The notes: a model not told the origin generated them from the sequence alone. A stretch of 64,000 nucleotides of DNA from Deltaproteobacteria bacterium (GCA_020444165.1 JAHLLK010000026.1:3479-67478), one strand, 5' to 3'. Positions 15,119-24,682 are shown, numbered from the stretch's first letter. Numbers and translations are program-made.

Positions 15119-15887
15119 AAAACATCTATCTGGAATGTTGGTTATGGCCAGAAAAGTGCGTTTTGTCCTGATTGCCTTTTGGGTCCTTTTCCTGGCGGTC
15201 GGCCCGGGGTGGGCCATGAGCGGCAAAGAGATTCTGGAGAGTGTGGACCGCAACCTCCAGCCCGGCGACCTAGAGATGTACCGTAAGATCATCAACATTG
15301 AGCCCAGCGGGGCCGAGAAGGAGTATGTGCTCTGGTTCCTCAAGAAGGACAAGGACAAGGTGGTCACTTTGTTCGTGGCCCCGGCCAGCGAGGAGGGCCG
15401 GGCCACCCTGCGTCTGGGCGATAACATGTGGCTTTACATTCCCAACGTGGGCAAGCCCATCCGCATCACCAGCATGCAATCGGTGGTGGGGGGAGTGTTC
15501 AACAACGCCGACATCATGCGCCTGGACTATAGTGTCGAATATGACGTGGTCACTCTGGCAGATGACCAAGGCCAGCATCTGTTGGACCTCAAGGCCAAGA
15601 CCGGGGCGGTAGCCTACGACCGTTTGAAGATGTGGGTGCTCAAGAAGGAGCTGGTGCCCACCAAAATCGAGTGTTACGCCGCCACCGGCCTGCTGATCAA
15701 GACGATCCACTTCAAGGAGATCAAGGATATCGGCGACGGGGTGGTGCGCCCGGCGGTCATGGAAACCGACAGTCCGCTTTACAGGGGCTACAAATCCATC
15801 ATGATCTCGGCCAAACTCAAAAAACGCGGCCTCCCCGACGAGGTTTTCACTCTAAATTATTTGCCCAGGATCAAGGGGATGCGTTGA
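15111..15887 (+). CDS. LolA-like outer-membrane lipoprotein-sorting family protein
   Basis: The 258-residue exported protein has a signal segment (VRFVLIAFWVLFLAVGPGWA). The body matches the LolA-like family annotated as outer membrane lipoprotein-sorting protein: YVLWFLKKDKDKVVTLF, LRLGDNMWLYIPNVGKPIRI, MRLDYSVEYDV and a C-terminal DEVFTLNYLPRI. Such proteins have an open barrel with a hydrophobic cavity and usually sit beside lipid-exporting transporters. The start overlaps the permease stop; an internal ATG at 15144 is also possible. The cargo is unknown. Confidence 0.82.
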   Translation: MFRKHLSGMLVMARKVRFVLIAFWVLFLAVGPGWAMSGKEILESVDRNLQPGDLEMYRKIINIEPSGAEKEYVLWFLKKDKDKVVTLFVAPASEEGRATLRLGDNMWLYIPNVGKPIRITSMQSVVGGVFNNADIMRLDYSVEYDVVTLADDQGQHLLDLKAKTGAVAYDRLKMWVLKKELVPTKIECYAATGLLIKTIHFKEIKDIGDGVVRPAVMETDSPLYRGYKSIMISAKLKKRGLPDEVFTLNYLPRIKGMR

Positions 15888-15891
15888 GGTT

Positions 15892-17196
15892 ATGCGGCTG
15901 CTTTCCCGCGTCTTGCTGGCGGTGTTGCTCGCTGCGTGCTTAAGCAGTGCCTGGGCGGGCGAGTACGACCTCAACATTCCTGAAGCTGAGAAAACGCCTT
16001 GGGAACTGGGGGGCAGGTTGGAGTTGCGCTATGTCCAACATTGGCTGAACGACCAGTCCGACCGCTACCGCCTGAACTATTACAATAGCGATCCCGGCGC
16101 TTATACTGAGGAGTGGCGGCCGCAATTGGAATTGCAGGGCGGCTATCGCCAGGGGAAGGCGCTTTTCCATTTCCTCACCCATTTCGAATACGACGAAACC
16201 TCGGATGGCGGTGAGTGGCTCAACCGGGTCTATGAGGCCTTCGCCACCCTCAAGCCCTCGGCAAACCTGGCGTTGGAGGGAGGCAAGAAGTCATTTTCCT
16301 GGGGCAAGGGCTACGCCTGGAACCCGGCCGGATTCATCAACCGGCCCAAGGATCCCGATGATCCAGAGCTGAATCAGGAAGGCTATAGTTTCCTGGGCCT
16401 GGATTTCATCAAAAGCTTCACTAGCAGCTCTCTAAGTAACCTGGCCTTCACCGCCCTGGCCTTGCCGGTGCTCGACGGATGGGAGAACACCTCCCTGGGG
16501 CAGAGCGGAGATTTGAACTACGCCTGCAAGCTCTATTTGCTCTGGCATGACACCGACCTGGACTTCATCTATTTCGGCGGCGCCCACCAGCCGGACAGCT
16601 TTGGTTTCGACTTTGCCAAGAACCTTGCCGAGAACTTGGAAGTGCATGGGGAAGTGGGCTATAGAATGGATGTGTCGCGAACCCTGCTGAATTCTACCGG
16701 TCAAACCACGGTCTCGAGCCAGAACGAACTGAGCTACCTTTTGGGTATCCGCTACCTCAATGCCGTGGAAACCACCTTCATCGTTGAGTACTACCACAAC
16801 GGAGCAGGCTACGACGCTGGCGAGCTAGACGACTTCTTTGCTTATCAAACCTGGGCCTACCAAGAATGGCTGGCCACGGATAATGACCAATATATGCAAA
16901 GGGCGAACATGGTCACCCGCCCCTATTATGCGCAGCGCAACTTCGGCGAGGATTACCTTTACTTCAAGGCCACGCAGAAAGAGCCCCTTGATATTCTGTA
17001 CTTCAACCCATGGTTAGCGGTGATCCTCAACCTGCAGGACCAGAGTTTCAACCTGCAACCAGGAATGACCTACACAGCGGTGACCGACCTGGAGTTGAAT
17101 TTTCGTATGGGCATCCCTTTTGGTCCGGCCGGAACCGAGTTTGGCGAGAAACAGGATGCGGTACGTACGGAAATTTGGGCGCGGTACTACTTTTAG
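15892..17196 (+). CDS. Outer-membrane beta-barrel protein of the ABC/LolA module
   Basis: The 434-residue protein has a signal peptide (RLLSRVLLAVLLAACLSSAWA), alternating amphipathic strands throughout (LGGRLELRYVQHW, LELQGGYRQGKALFHF, LELNFRMGIPFG) and a C-terminal Phe after WARYYF, the signal for BAM insertion. It starts 4 bases after the LolA-like stop. It resembles DUF1302/porin-like barrels that accompany LolA-like proteins. Possibly it passes the cargo through or into the outer membrane. Family placement is by pattern, not by a named motif. Confidence 0.75.
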   Translation: MRLLSRVLLAVLLAACLSSAWAGEYDLNIPEAEKTPWELGGRLELRYVQHWLNDQSDRYRLNYYNSDPGAYTEEWRPQLELQGGYRQGKALFHFLTHFEYDETSDGGEWLNRVYEAFATLKPSANLALEGGKKSFSWGKGYAWNPAGFINRPKDPDDPELNQEGYSFLGLDFIKSFTSSSLSNLAFTALALPVLDGWENTSLGQSGDLNYACKLYLLWHDTDLDFIYFGGAHQPDSFGFDFAKNLAENLEVHGEVGYRMDVSRTLLNSTGQTTVSSQNELSYLLGIRYLNAVETTFIVEYYHNGAGYDAGELDDFFAYQTWAYQEWLATDNDQYMQRANMVTRPYYAQRNFGEDYLYFKATQKEPLDILYFNPWLAVILNLQDQSFNLQPGMTYTAVTDLELNFRMGIPFGPAGTEFGEKQDAVRTEIWARYYF

Positions 17197-17329
17197 CCGG
17201 CTCTTCGTCGATCAGTTTGGAGGCGGCAACCATACCGGTTACGCCAAGATAACTCAGCGTCTTTGCAGACAGAATAGTTCTCGATGGTAATCGTTGCCCC
17301 GGCCCCGGGCCAGGGTGCAAAATAGGCTT

Positions 17330-18046
17330 ATGTGCGGCAGATTCACCCAGCTTAGCGAGTTGGACGACCTCCAGGACCGCTTCGGGTTCCCGGCGGCGCA
17401 CCTGAACTGGCGGCCCCGCTACAACCTGGCCCCGGGCCAGGAGGCCCTGGTGGTGCGCCTGACGCCCACCGGGGAGCGGGAAGGCGTGCTGGTCCGCTGG
17501 GGCCTGGTGCCCCATTGGGCCAAGGACCCGAAGGTCGGCTACAAGATGATCAACGCCCGGGCCGAGTCCGCGGCGGACAAACCGGCTTTCCGGAGCCCCT
17601 TCCGCCATCGCCGCTGCCTGGTGCCGGCTGACGGCTTCTTTGAATGGCGCCAGGGGCCAGGCGGCCGGGAGCCCTTTTACTTCCGCCGGGCAGACGGCCA
17701 GCCTTTTGCCCTGGCCGGGCTGTGGGACCTGTGGCGCCCGCCGGGGGAGGCCGACGCGCCGCTCCTCACCGCCTTCACCATCCTCACCACCGCGGCCGAC
17801 CCCGTGGTGGCCCGCATCCATCCCCGCATGCCGGTGATCCTGCCGCCGGAGCGGGAGGAGGCCTGGCTCAGCCTGCCGCCAGAAGACGTGCCCGAGCTGA
17901 GCCACCTTTTGACCGAAGCCCCCCCCGAGCCCCTGACCGCCCACCCGGTCTCCCCCCGGGTGAACTCCCCGGCCGTGGACGAGCCCAGCCTGCTGGACCC
18001 CCTGCCGGCGGCCGGGGGGCTGTTCGATCCGCCCGCCGGAGAGTGA
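17330..18046 (+). CDS. yedK: HMCES/YedK-type abasic-site DNA-protein crosslinker
   Basis: The 238-residue protein begins MCGRFT, so Cys2 becomes the N-terminal nucleophile after Met removal and crosslinks abasic sites in single-stranded DNA. Conserved residues N75 (INARAE), E105 (GFFEW) and H164 (IHPRMP) are all present. ATG 17330 is fixed by the need for Cys2. The C-terminus past ~210 is Pro-rich and variable. It stands alone after the ABC/LolA operon. Confidence 0.93.
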   Translation: MCGRFTQLSELDDLQDRFGFPAAHLNWRPRYNLAPGQEALVVRLTPTGEREGVLVRWGLVPHWAKDPKVGYKMINARAESAADKPAFRSPFRHRRCLVPADGFFEWRQGPGGREPFYFRRADGQPFALAGLWDLWRPPGEADAPLLTAFTILTTAADPVVARIHPRMPVILPPEREEAWLSLPPEDVPELSHLLTEAPPEPLTAHPVSPRVNSPAVDEPSLLDPLPAAGGLFDPPAGE

Positions 18047-18057
18047 GTCCCGGAATC

Positions 18058-18085
18058 CAGCAGGCTGTTGAAAAACAGCCTGCTG
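18058..18085. repeat. GCAGGCTGTT-GAAA hairpin, copy 2
   Basis: Perfect 12-base stem with GAAA tetraloop, just after the yedK stop. It is the longer sibling of 3301-3320. No T-run follows. Confidence 0.6.
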
Positions 18086-18167
18086 GGCGCAGGGGTCCGG
18101 ATTTGGCGTCCCGGGCCGGCCGAACGCAGGCCAGCTGACCACCAACGCATCGTGAGGAAACCCCAAT

Positions 18168-18701
18168 ATGCCAGCCTATGTCGCGCTGCTCCGAGCCGTG
18201 AACGTGGGGGGAACCGGCCGGCTGCCCATGGCCGAGCTGACCGCCCTGGGCCGCGAGGCCGGCTTCCAAAACGTCAGCACCTACATCACCAGCGGCAACC
18301 TCATCTTCCAGAGCCGCTTGCCCGAAGCGAAAGTCCGCGCCGCCCTGGCCGAGCGCCTCGCCGCCTGTGTGGGCCGCCCGGTGGGGGTGTTGGTGCGTTC
18401 GGCCGAGGAGCTGGCCGGGATCGTGGCCCGCAATCCCTTTCCCGGCGAGCCCGGCCACCGGGTCATGGTGCTCTTCACGGATGAGCCGCTGCCGCCGGAC
18501 CCCCGGGCCGGGGTCGCCGGCCGGCAAGAGGAGCGCATCGTGGCGGGCCGGCGCGAGTTTTTGGTGTTTTACCCCCAGGGCCAGGCGCGAAGCCGTCTGC
18601 GGATTCCCGCTGCGGCGGCCGGTACGGCGCGCAATATGAACACCGTGGCCAAGCTGGCCGCCCTGGCCGGAGCCCTGGCTTCCGCCGCGCCCGCCGCCTG
18701 A
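18168..18701 (+). CDS. DUF1697 family protein
   Basis: The 177-residue protein shows the DUF1697 hallmark start (YVALLRAVNVGG), LTALGREAGFQNVSTYITSGNLIFQS, and a C-terminal TARNMNTVAKLAAL. The family folds as a two-domain alpha/beta protein of unknown function. The start has GAGGAAA upstream. It is preceded by yedK, with a palindromic repeat between them. Confidence 0.9.
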   Translation: MPAYVALLRAVNVGGTGRLPMAELTALGREAGFQNVSTYITSGNLIFQSRLPEAKVRAALAERLAACVGRPVGVLVRSAEELAGIVARNPFPGEPGHRVMVLFTDEPLPPDPRAGVAGRQEERIVAGRREFLVFYPQGQARSRLRIPAAAAGTARNMNTVAKLAALAGALASAAPAA

Positions 18702-18928
18702 GGATGCCGCCGGGCAGGGCGGAGCCGGGGAGGCAGGCCCGGTCCGCCACGGCAACCTCCGGCCGGCCTCCCCGCGCCCCGTCTCACCCGCCGCCCCTAC
18801 AAACGCACAATCTTCCACCTTTTTACTCCCGCCCCCCTCCCCCCGGGAGCAGGGTTTCGGCTATGATGACCTTGTTCCGGCCAGGCGCCGGAGAGCGCCC
18901 GCACGCATTTCCCGGGTAAGGAGGCGGT

Positions 18929-20356
18929 ATGAAGCACAAGGTCATCATCCGGCGGTGTGACCACTACGACCCCCAGGCCATCCGGGCCATCGTGGCCCAG
19001 GGCCTGGCCGAGCTGGGGGTGGAGCCCAAGGGCAAGATTCTGGTCAAGCCCAACGTGGTGCTGGCCGAGCCCCGCATCTTTCCCCATGCCTTCACCCGGG
19101 CCGAGTTCCTGGAGGGCGTGCTCCTGGCCCTGGGGGACCGGGGGGTGAACCTCGGGCAGGTGGCGGTGGGCGAGCGCTCGGGCATCACCGTGCCCACCCG
19201 CTTCTGCATCAAGAACGCCGGCTATCTGCCGGCTCTCGAGCGCCTGGGGGTGGCCATGCGCTACTTTGACGAGGAGCCGGTGGTGGCCCGCCGGCTGGCG
19301 CACGCCGGCGCGCTGCGGGAAGAGACCTTCTTTCCCCAGGCGGTGGCCGAGGCCGACTTCATCGTGAACCTGCCCAAGTTCAAGGCCCATCCCTGGACCC
19401 GGCTGACCCTGAGCCTCAAGAATTACATCGGCATCCAGGACGACCGCCACCGCCTGTTGGACCACAACACCTTCCTGGAACACAAGATCGTGGACCTGAA
19501 CCAGGCCTATGGCCAGGGCTTCATCGCCATCGACGCCATCACCGCCGGGCAGAAGATGATGCTCACCCCCACCCCGTTCCATTTGGGCGCGGTGGTCATG
19601 GGGGTCAACCCCTGCGCGGTGGACACCGTGGGCTGCCACATGGTGAACGTGGACCCCGCCGACCTGATCCATTTGCGCATGGCCAGCGAGCGCGGCCTGG
19701 GCCCCATGGACCTGGCCGAGATCGCGGTGACCGGCGACTTCCCCCTGGCCGAGGTGCAGGCGCGCACCAAGGATTTCCAGTTCTGCCTGGAGCGGGTGGA
19801 CGACTACTTCGCGGGCACGCCGCTCCGGGCCACGGTGGGCGAGTTCCCGGAGGGCCACTCCCGGGACTACTGCTGGGGCGGCTGCCCCGGGGCCTTGCAG
19901 GAGGCGGTGCACATCATCAAGGGCTTCTATCCAGACGCCCTGGAGAAAATGGGCAAGGTGCGCTACGTGGTGGGCCGGGTGGAGGGCCCCCTGGACCTGG
20001 AGCCCGGCGAGAAGGTGCTGTTCGCCGGGGCCTGCACCTCCTGGCGGGGCCAGATCAACGGGCAAAACGTGGACATCCGCCCCACTTACCGGCCACCCGC
20101 GGCCACCGACGCCCGGCACACCCGCTCCAATGACATGCTGCTCAAGACCACCCAGGCCCTGGGCAACTGCCTGGCCCACGCCCGGCGGGGCTGGCTGGCC
20201 GCGCCCTCCTGCCCGGTGTCGGTGGCGGACCATGTTAACTACCTGGCGGCCCTGGGCGGAGTGAAAAACCCCAACTTCGATCCCCGGCTGGTGGTGCCCA
20301 TGACCCTGGCCTATGCCCAAATGCGCTTCATGCGGCGGAAGAACCGCCTCAAGTGA
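18929..20356 (+). CDS. DUF362 domain protein without ferredoxin module
   Basis: The 475-residue protein matches DUF362: GKILVKPNVVLAEP, FIVNLPKFKAHPWTRLTLSLKNYIG, FIAIDAITAGQ and NPCAVDTVGC. Unlike the copy at 59-60 kb it has no CxxCxxCxxxCP cluster; scattered cysteines (CWGGCPG, GACTSW, NCLAHARRGW) lie in its long C-terminal part. The start has GGAGG four bases upstream. It is followed closely by an aldehyde dehydrogenase, which may be a functional partner. Function is unknown. Confidence 0.82.
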   Translation: MKHKVIIRRCDHYDPQAIRAIVAQGLAELGVEPKGKILVKPNVVLAEPRIFPHAFTRAEFLEGVLLALGDRGVNLGQVAVGERSGITVPTRFCIKNAGYLPALERLGVAMRYFDEEPVVARRLAHAGALREETFFPQAVAEADFIVNLPKFKAHPWTRLTLSLKNYIGIQDDRHRLLDHNTFLEHKIVDLNQAYGQGFIAIDAITAGQKMMLTPTPFHLGAVVMGVNPCAVDTVGCHMVNVDPADLIHLRMASERGLGPMDLAEIAVTGDFPLAEVQARTKDFQFCLERVDDYFAGTPLRATVGEFPEGHSRDYCWGGCPGALQEAVHIIKGFYPDALEKMGKVRYVVGRVEGPLDLEPGEKVLFAGACTSWRGQINGQNVDIRPTYRPPAATDARHTRSNDMLLKTTQALGNCLAHARRGWLAAPSCPVSVADHVNYLAALGGVKNPNFDPRLVVPMTLAYAQMRFMRRKNRLK

Positions 20357-20376
20357 CGAGCCACGAGGAGACCCGG

Positions 20377-21942
20377 ATGACCAGCCCCCCTGAGGAAACC
20401 ATCTGCTTGAACCCGGCCACCGGCGAGGAGATCGGCCGCTCCCCCCTGAACAGCGTGGGCGACGTGCACCAGGCCGTGGCCCGGGGCCAGAACGCCCAGC
20501 CCTTCTGGGCCGGCACCCCCCTGGAAGAGCGCATCGCCGCCCTCCGGGCCGTGCGGGACCACCTGGCGGCCCACGCCGACGAACTGGCTGCCGTCATCAG
20601 CCAGGACAACGGCAAGACCCGCACCGACGCCCTGGCCGCCGAGGTGCTGCCCGCGGCCATGGCGCTGACCTATTACTGCAAGCACGCCCGCCGCTTCCTG
20701 ACCGACCGGCGCCTGACCCCCGGCAATATCCTTTTGGCCAACAAGCGGCCCAAGCTGGTGCGCATCCCCTTTGGAGTGGTGGGCATCATCAGCCCCTGGA
20801 ACTACCCCTTTGCCATCCCCTTTTCCGAAGTGGTCATGGCGCTCTTGGCCGGCAACGCGGTGATCCTGAAGGTGGCCAGCGAGACCCAGCTGGTGGGCCG
20901 GGCCCTGGAGCGGGCTCTGGCGGCCGCGGGCCTCCCCTCCGGGGTGTTCACCCACCTGAACCTGCCGGGCCGGGTGGCCGGCGAGGCCTTTTTGGAGGCC
21001 GGGGTGGACAAGCTCTTCTTCACGGGCAGCGTGAGGGTGGGCAAGCAGCTAATGGCCAAAGCCGCCGAGACCCTGACCCCCCTCTCCCTGGAGCTGGGGG
21101 GCAACGACGCCATGATCGTGGCCGCCGACGCGGACCTGAAGCGGGCCGCCAATGGCGCCGTGTGGGCCGGCTTGCAGAACTGCGGCCAGAGCTGCGGCGG
21201 GGTGGAGCGCATCTACGTGCACCGCGAGGTGTACCCGCGTTTCCTGGAGCTGTTGGGCGAGCGGGTGCGGGCGCTAAGGATCGGGGTGGACACGGACCAC
21301 AACCTGGACCTGGGGGCCATGACCACCACCCGGCAGATGGACCTGGTGCGGGCCCACGTGGACGACGCCCTGGCCCAGGGGGCGGAGATCTTCTCCCGGG
21401 CCGACCCGCCGGCCGGGCTCACCGGCAATTTCCTGCCGGCCCTGGTGCTCACCAAGGTGACCCACGACATGCGGGTGATGCGGGAGGAGACCTTCGGCCC
21501 GGTGCTGGGGGTGATGGAGGTGGGCGACCTGGAAGAAGCCCTGGAGCTGGCCAATGACAGCGACCTGGGGCTCACGGCCAGCGTGTGGAGCAAGAACACC
21601 AAGGAGGCCGAGAAGCTGGCCCGGCGCATCCGGGCCGGGGCGGTCACCATCAACGACCACCTCATGAGCCACGGCCTGGCCGAGACCCCCTGGGGGGGCT
21701 TCAAGGAGTCCGGCCTGGGCCGCACCCACGGCGAGCTGGGCTTCGCCGAGATGACCGAGCCCCAGGTGATCGTGCACGACATCATGCCCTTCGTGAAAAA
21801 GGACATGTGGTGGCACCCCCACTCCAAGGCGGTGTATCAGGGCCTGGGGGGCATCGTGCAGATGCTCTACGGCAAGGGATTGGGCAAAAGGCTGGGGGGC
21901 ATGATGAAGATGATGAGGATTTTCCCGCGGACGTTTTTTTAG
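20377..21942 (+). CDS. NAD(P)-dependent aldehyde dehydrogenase
   Basis: The 521-residue enzyme oxidises an aldehyde to an acid. Motifs are FGVVGIISPWNYPF, FTGSVRVGKQL at the cofactor site, the general base Glu in LELGGNDAM, catalytic Cys in NCGQSCGG, and EETFGPVLGVMEVGD. ATG 20377 has GAGGAG six bases upstream and is preferred to GTG 20353, which overlaps the preceding DUF362 gene. The C-terminal ~25 residues are Met/Gly-rich and hydrophobic, perhaps membrane-seeking as in some long-chain aldehyde dehydrogenases. The substrate cannot be read from sequence. Confidence 0.9.
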   Translation: MTSPPEETICLNPATGEEIGRSPLNSVGDVHQAVARGQNAQPFWAGTPLEERIAALRAVRDHLAAHADELAAVISQDNGKTRTDALAAEVLPAAMALTYYCKHARRFLTDRRLTPGNILLANKRPKLVRIPFGVVGIISPWNYPFAIPFSEVVMALLAGNAVILKVASETQLVGRALERALAAAGLPSGVFTHLNLPGRVAGEAFLEAGVDKLFFTGSVRVGKQLMAKAAETLTPLSLELGGNDAMIVAADADLKRAANGAVWAGLQNCGQSCGGVERIYVHREVYPRFLELLGERVRALRIGVDTDHNLDLGAMTTTRQMDLVRAHVDDALAQGAEIFSRADPPAGLTGNFLPALVLTKVTHDMRVMREETFGPVLGVMEVGDLEEALELANDSDLGLTASVWSKNTKEAEKLARRIRAGAVTINDHLMSHGLAETPWGGFKESGLGRTHGELGFAEMTEPQVIVHDIMPFVKKDMWWHPHSKAVYQGLGGIVQMLYGKGLGKRLGGMMKMMRIFPRTFF

Positions 21943-22137
21943 GGGGTAAAGGCAGTGATATGCGGGATTCTGAAAGGAACCGAAGAACCCAGTCGCCACG
22001 GATTGAAGTTCGCGGTGAATGATGGTTTGAGTCCCCGGCAAGGATCCAGCGCATCAAAACATCCTCAAAAGCCTATTTTTGTGATGGCTAGCGGAAAGTG
22101 GCGGTCACTAAGCATTGCTCATGCCAAGGGGGGTGTA

Positions 22138-22587
22138 ATGGCGGAGATAAACCTAACTCAAACGGAGGCCGATGCACTAATTGTGATGGAGAAGCATCGG
22201 GTCGACACGAATCGCTACGCTTTTCCGATGATGGGGCAGAAAGTCAGTATGCCGCTGCTGTCGGCGGACAAGCGCGAACAATTCATGCTGGACATCTACC
22301 GTGGCCAAATCGACCTACTGCGGGGAAACTATCAGAACCGTGCCAGACAAGTGGTGGTGCTGGTGAGGCTGGACTTTGGCGGGTCGCCCCACCGCAACCC
22401 GGACGATGAGGAAATACCATGTCCACACCTGCACTTATATCGTGAGGGATACGGGGACAAATGGGCAATGCCCATTCCGGTGGAGCATTTTTCAGACATT
22501 AATGACAGGTGGGACACGCTGGAAGATTTTATGAAATACTGTAATATCACTCAGCCACCGATTATCGAGCGAGGCTTGTTTTCATGA
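22138..22587 (+). CDS. DUF6978-like protein, first gene of a two-gene module
   Basis: The 149-residue cytoplasmic protein has [17 protein letters not shown] at its start and C-terminal [18 protein letters not shown] and [12 protein letters not shown]. This is the layout I associate with DUF6978, usually found next to DUF1828/1829. ATG 22138 has AGGGGGG upstream; an in-frame ATG 183 bases earlier gives non-conserved sequence. Its stop overlaps the next start as ATGA. Base composition is clearly less GC-rich than the neighbours, suggesting transfer. Confidence 0.7.
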   Translation: MAEINLTQTEADALIVMEKHRVDTNRYAFPMMGQKVSMPLLSADKREQFMLDIYRGQIDLLRGNYQNRARQVVVLVRLDFGGSPHRNPDDEEIPCPHLHLYREGYGDKWAMPIPVEHFSDINDRWDTLEDFMKYCNITQPPIIERGLFS

Positions 22588-23348
22588 TCCAGGAAATTCA
22601 AACATTATTGGATGATTACCTGGTTTGGCTGAGGGATAAGACCCATTTCCGCCAGCTTGATCATTGGGTAGAAATTACCACACCGTACCTCGACCGCCAT
22701 AACGATTATATCCAGATTTATGCCCGCAAAATTTCTGAGGGATTTCTCCTTTCAGACGATGGGTACACCATAGGGGATTTGGAACAAAGCGGCTGCAAGC
22801 TCGACAGCGCAAAACGCCAAGACTTGCTGAGGATGTCCCTGAACGGTTTCGGGGTCCAATTAGTGGATAAGCGGCTGGAAGTCCAGGCCACTCGGGACAA
22901 TTTTGCTTTGCGGAAGCACAACCTCGTCCAGGCGATCCTTGCCGTGAACGATTTATTTTATTTGGCGGTCCCTGTGGTTTCTAGCCTATTTTACGAGGAT
23001 GTGGAGTCATGGTTGGACCAAAACGACATCCGCTATTCACCGAGGGTGAAATTTACTGGAAAAAGCGGTTACGATCATCTGTTTGATTTCATAATCCCAA
23101 AGTCTCGCCGCCAACCGGAACGCATTTTACAGACGATCAACCGACCGAGCCGTGACACCGCCCAAGCTGTAGCCTTCGCGTGGATTGACACCAGGGAGGT
23201 GCGCTTGCCCAATTCCAAGGCGTACGCCATATTAAACGATTCAGAGCAGATAATCCACCCAGCGGTACCCGGGGCATTGCGCAACTATGGTGTCCAACCC
23301 ATCTTGTGGTCGAAACGTGAGGATGCAGTATCGGAATTGGCGGCGTAA
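22584..23348 (+). CDS. DUF1828/DUF1829 protein, second gene of the module
   Basis: The 254-residue protein has the N-terminal DUF1828 pattern ([29 protein letters not shown]) and a C-terminal domain consistent with DUF1829 ([32 protein letters not shown]). It overlaps the previous gene by 4 bases, so translation is coupled. DUF1828 genes occur in mobile and defence-associated settings; the biochemical role is unknown. The low GC content matches its partner. Confidence 0.78.
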   Translation: MIQEIQTLLDDYLVWLRDKTHFRQLDHWVEITTPYLDRHNDYIQIYARKISEGFLLSDDGYTIGDLEQSGCKLDSAKRQDLLRMSLNGFGVQLVDKRLEVQATRDNFALRKHNLVQAILAVNDLFYLAVPVVSSLFYEDVESWLDQNDIRYSPRVKFTGKSGYDHLFDFIIPKSRRQPERILQTINRPSRDTAQAVAFAWIDTREVRLPNSKAYAILNDSEQIIHPAVPGALRNYGVQPILWSKREDAVSELAA

Positions 23349-23592
23349 AACTTAAAACTCTCACCTCAGCGCCTGCTCGGTTGTTTTCGTAGTTATTTCA
23401 CTAGTTTGTTGAACAATAGCCTGGCAAGCGTGCCACAGATGGCGCGTTAACCTGTCTGGTTTATGAATAGTAAGCTCTGACAAAGTTGGCGAGACCGCGC
23501 TTTTATCCGTTTGGCAAAAAGCAGTTCACACGGCCGTTTTCAACGCCCTGTGTGGCCGCCGCCCCCATATGCTTTTCCTTTAGGAAGGGGGT

Positions 23593-23642
23593 GTGGGGGA
23601 AACCCTTTCCTTTTGGCTTCAAAAGGAAAGGGTTTCCCCCAC
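23593..23642. repeat. Long G-tract hairpin element, copy 1
   Basis: Perfect 23-base stem (23593-23615 with 23620-23642), loop GCTT, beginning GTGGGGGAAACCC. It lies between the convergent DUF1828 gene and yitT, 29 bases past the yitT stop. Sequence inside the stem differs from other copies but the flanks (GGGGGTGTGGGGG and CCCCCACATTCTTCC) are shared. Confidence 0.85.
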
Positions 23643-23670
23643 ATTCTTCCCTCTCCCTCCCCCTCTCCTC

Positions 23671-24576
23671 CTACCTCACAATCTGATTCCCTATCCGTTG
23701 GCCCAGGACTTCGGTGGTTTCGCTGATGACCACGATGGCGTTGGGGTCCAGGGTTTTGACGATTTGTTTGAGGCGGTTTATTTCGCGGAAGGTGACGATG
23801 GCGTAGATGATGCGTTTTTCCTGGTGGGTGTAGGCGCCTTCGGCGGGGACGAGGGTGGCGCCGCTGATGCGGCGCACCAGTTCCTCGGAGATTTGGGACC
23901 AGCAGGAGGTGATGATGAACACGGCCTTGCGTTTGGAGAGGCCGGAGACCACCAGGTTCACGATGCGGGAGTTCACGTAGAGGAAGATGAGGGTGTAGAG
24001 CACGCGTTCCAGGGGGAAGAGGAAGGCGCCGGCCAGCATGACCAGGGCGTCGGCGGCCAGGTAGGTGTTGCCCAGGCGGAGGGAGAATTTCTCCAGGAAG
24101 ATGACCGAGAGGATGTCCATGCCGCCGGCCGAGCCCATGGAGCGCAGGATGAGCCCGCCGCCGACTCCGTTGATGAGGCCGGCCAGGATGGCGGCGGCCA
24201 GGAGGTCGTTCAGGGGCAGGGTGAAGTTGACCAGTTGCAGGAGGCCGGTGGTGAGCGCCGCGCCCACCAGGCTGTAGAGGAAGAAGCGGCGGCTGACGAA
24301 TTTGGCGCCCAGGAGGAACACGGGGATGTTGAGCGCGAAGTAGACCAGGGACACCGGCAGGGCGGGGACCAGGTAGTGGGCGATGAGGGAGACGCCGGTG
24401 AAGCCGGAGGAGAGGAAGCCGTGGGGCAGGAGTACGGCCTTGATGGCCACGGCCAAAAACAGGCTGCCCAGGGTGAGGAGCGCCAGGGTCCGGAGGATTT
24501 GCAGGGGTTCGCCCAGCACGCGGCGCAGGCGGTTGGGTGGTTCCGGGGGAGAATGGCGGCACTCATTGGCGGTCAT
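23671..24576 (-). CDS. YitT-family membrane protein with DUF2179 domain
   Basis: The 301-residue inner-membrane protein has five or six hydrophobic helices in the first ~200 residues, with the family motif INGVGGGLILRSMGSAGGMDI. A soluble C-terminal DUF2179 domain follows (VFIITSCWSQISEEL to VISETTEVLG). Function is unknown; proposed roles include export or ligand sensing. The start has AAGGG eight bases upstream. It is a stand-alone gene on the minus strand, flanked at both ends by long hairpin elements. Confidence 0.9.
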   Translation of the reverse strand: MTANECRHSPPEPPNRLRRVLGEPLQILRTLALLTLGSLFLAVAIKAVLLPHGFLSSGFTGVSLIAHYLVPALPVSLVYFALNIPVFLLGAKFVSRRFFLYSLVGAALTTGLLQLVNFTLPLNDLLAAAILAGLINGVGGGLILRSMGSAGGMDILSVIFLEKFSLRLGNTYLAADALVMLAGAFLFPLERVLYTLIFLYVNSRIVNLVVSGLSKRKAVFIITSCWSQISEELVRRISGATLVPAEGAYTHQEKRIIYAIVTFREINRLKQIVKTLDPNAIVVISETTEVLGQRIGNQIVR

Positions 24577-24682
24577 GCGATGCCCTTTCCGGCCAGGGAG
24601 GCCGTTTTCAGGGTACCTGCCCCGGGGAAGGGGGGCAACCCCTGGGAGAGCGGACCGGGAGAAGCCAGGAGCCTACAGGAAG

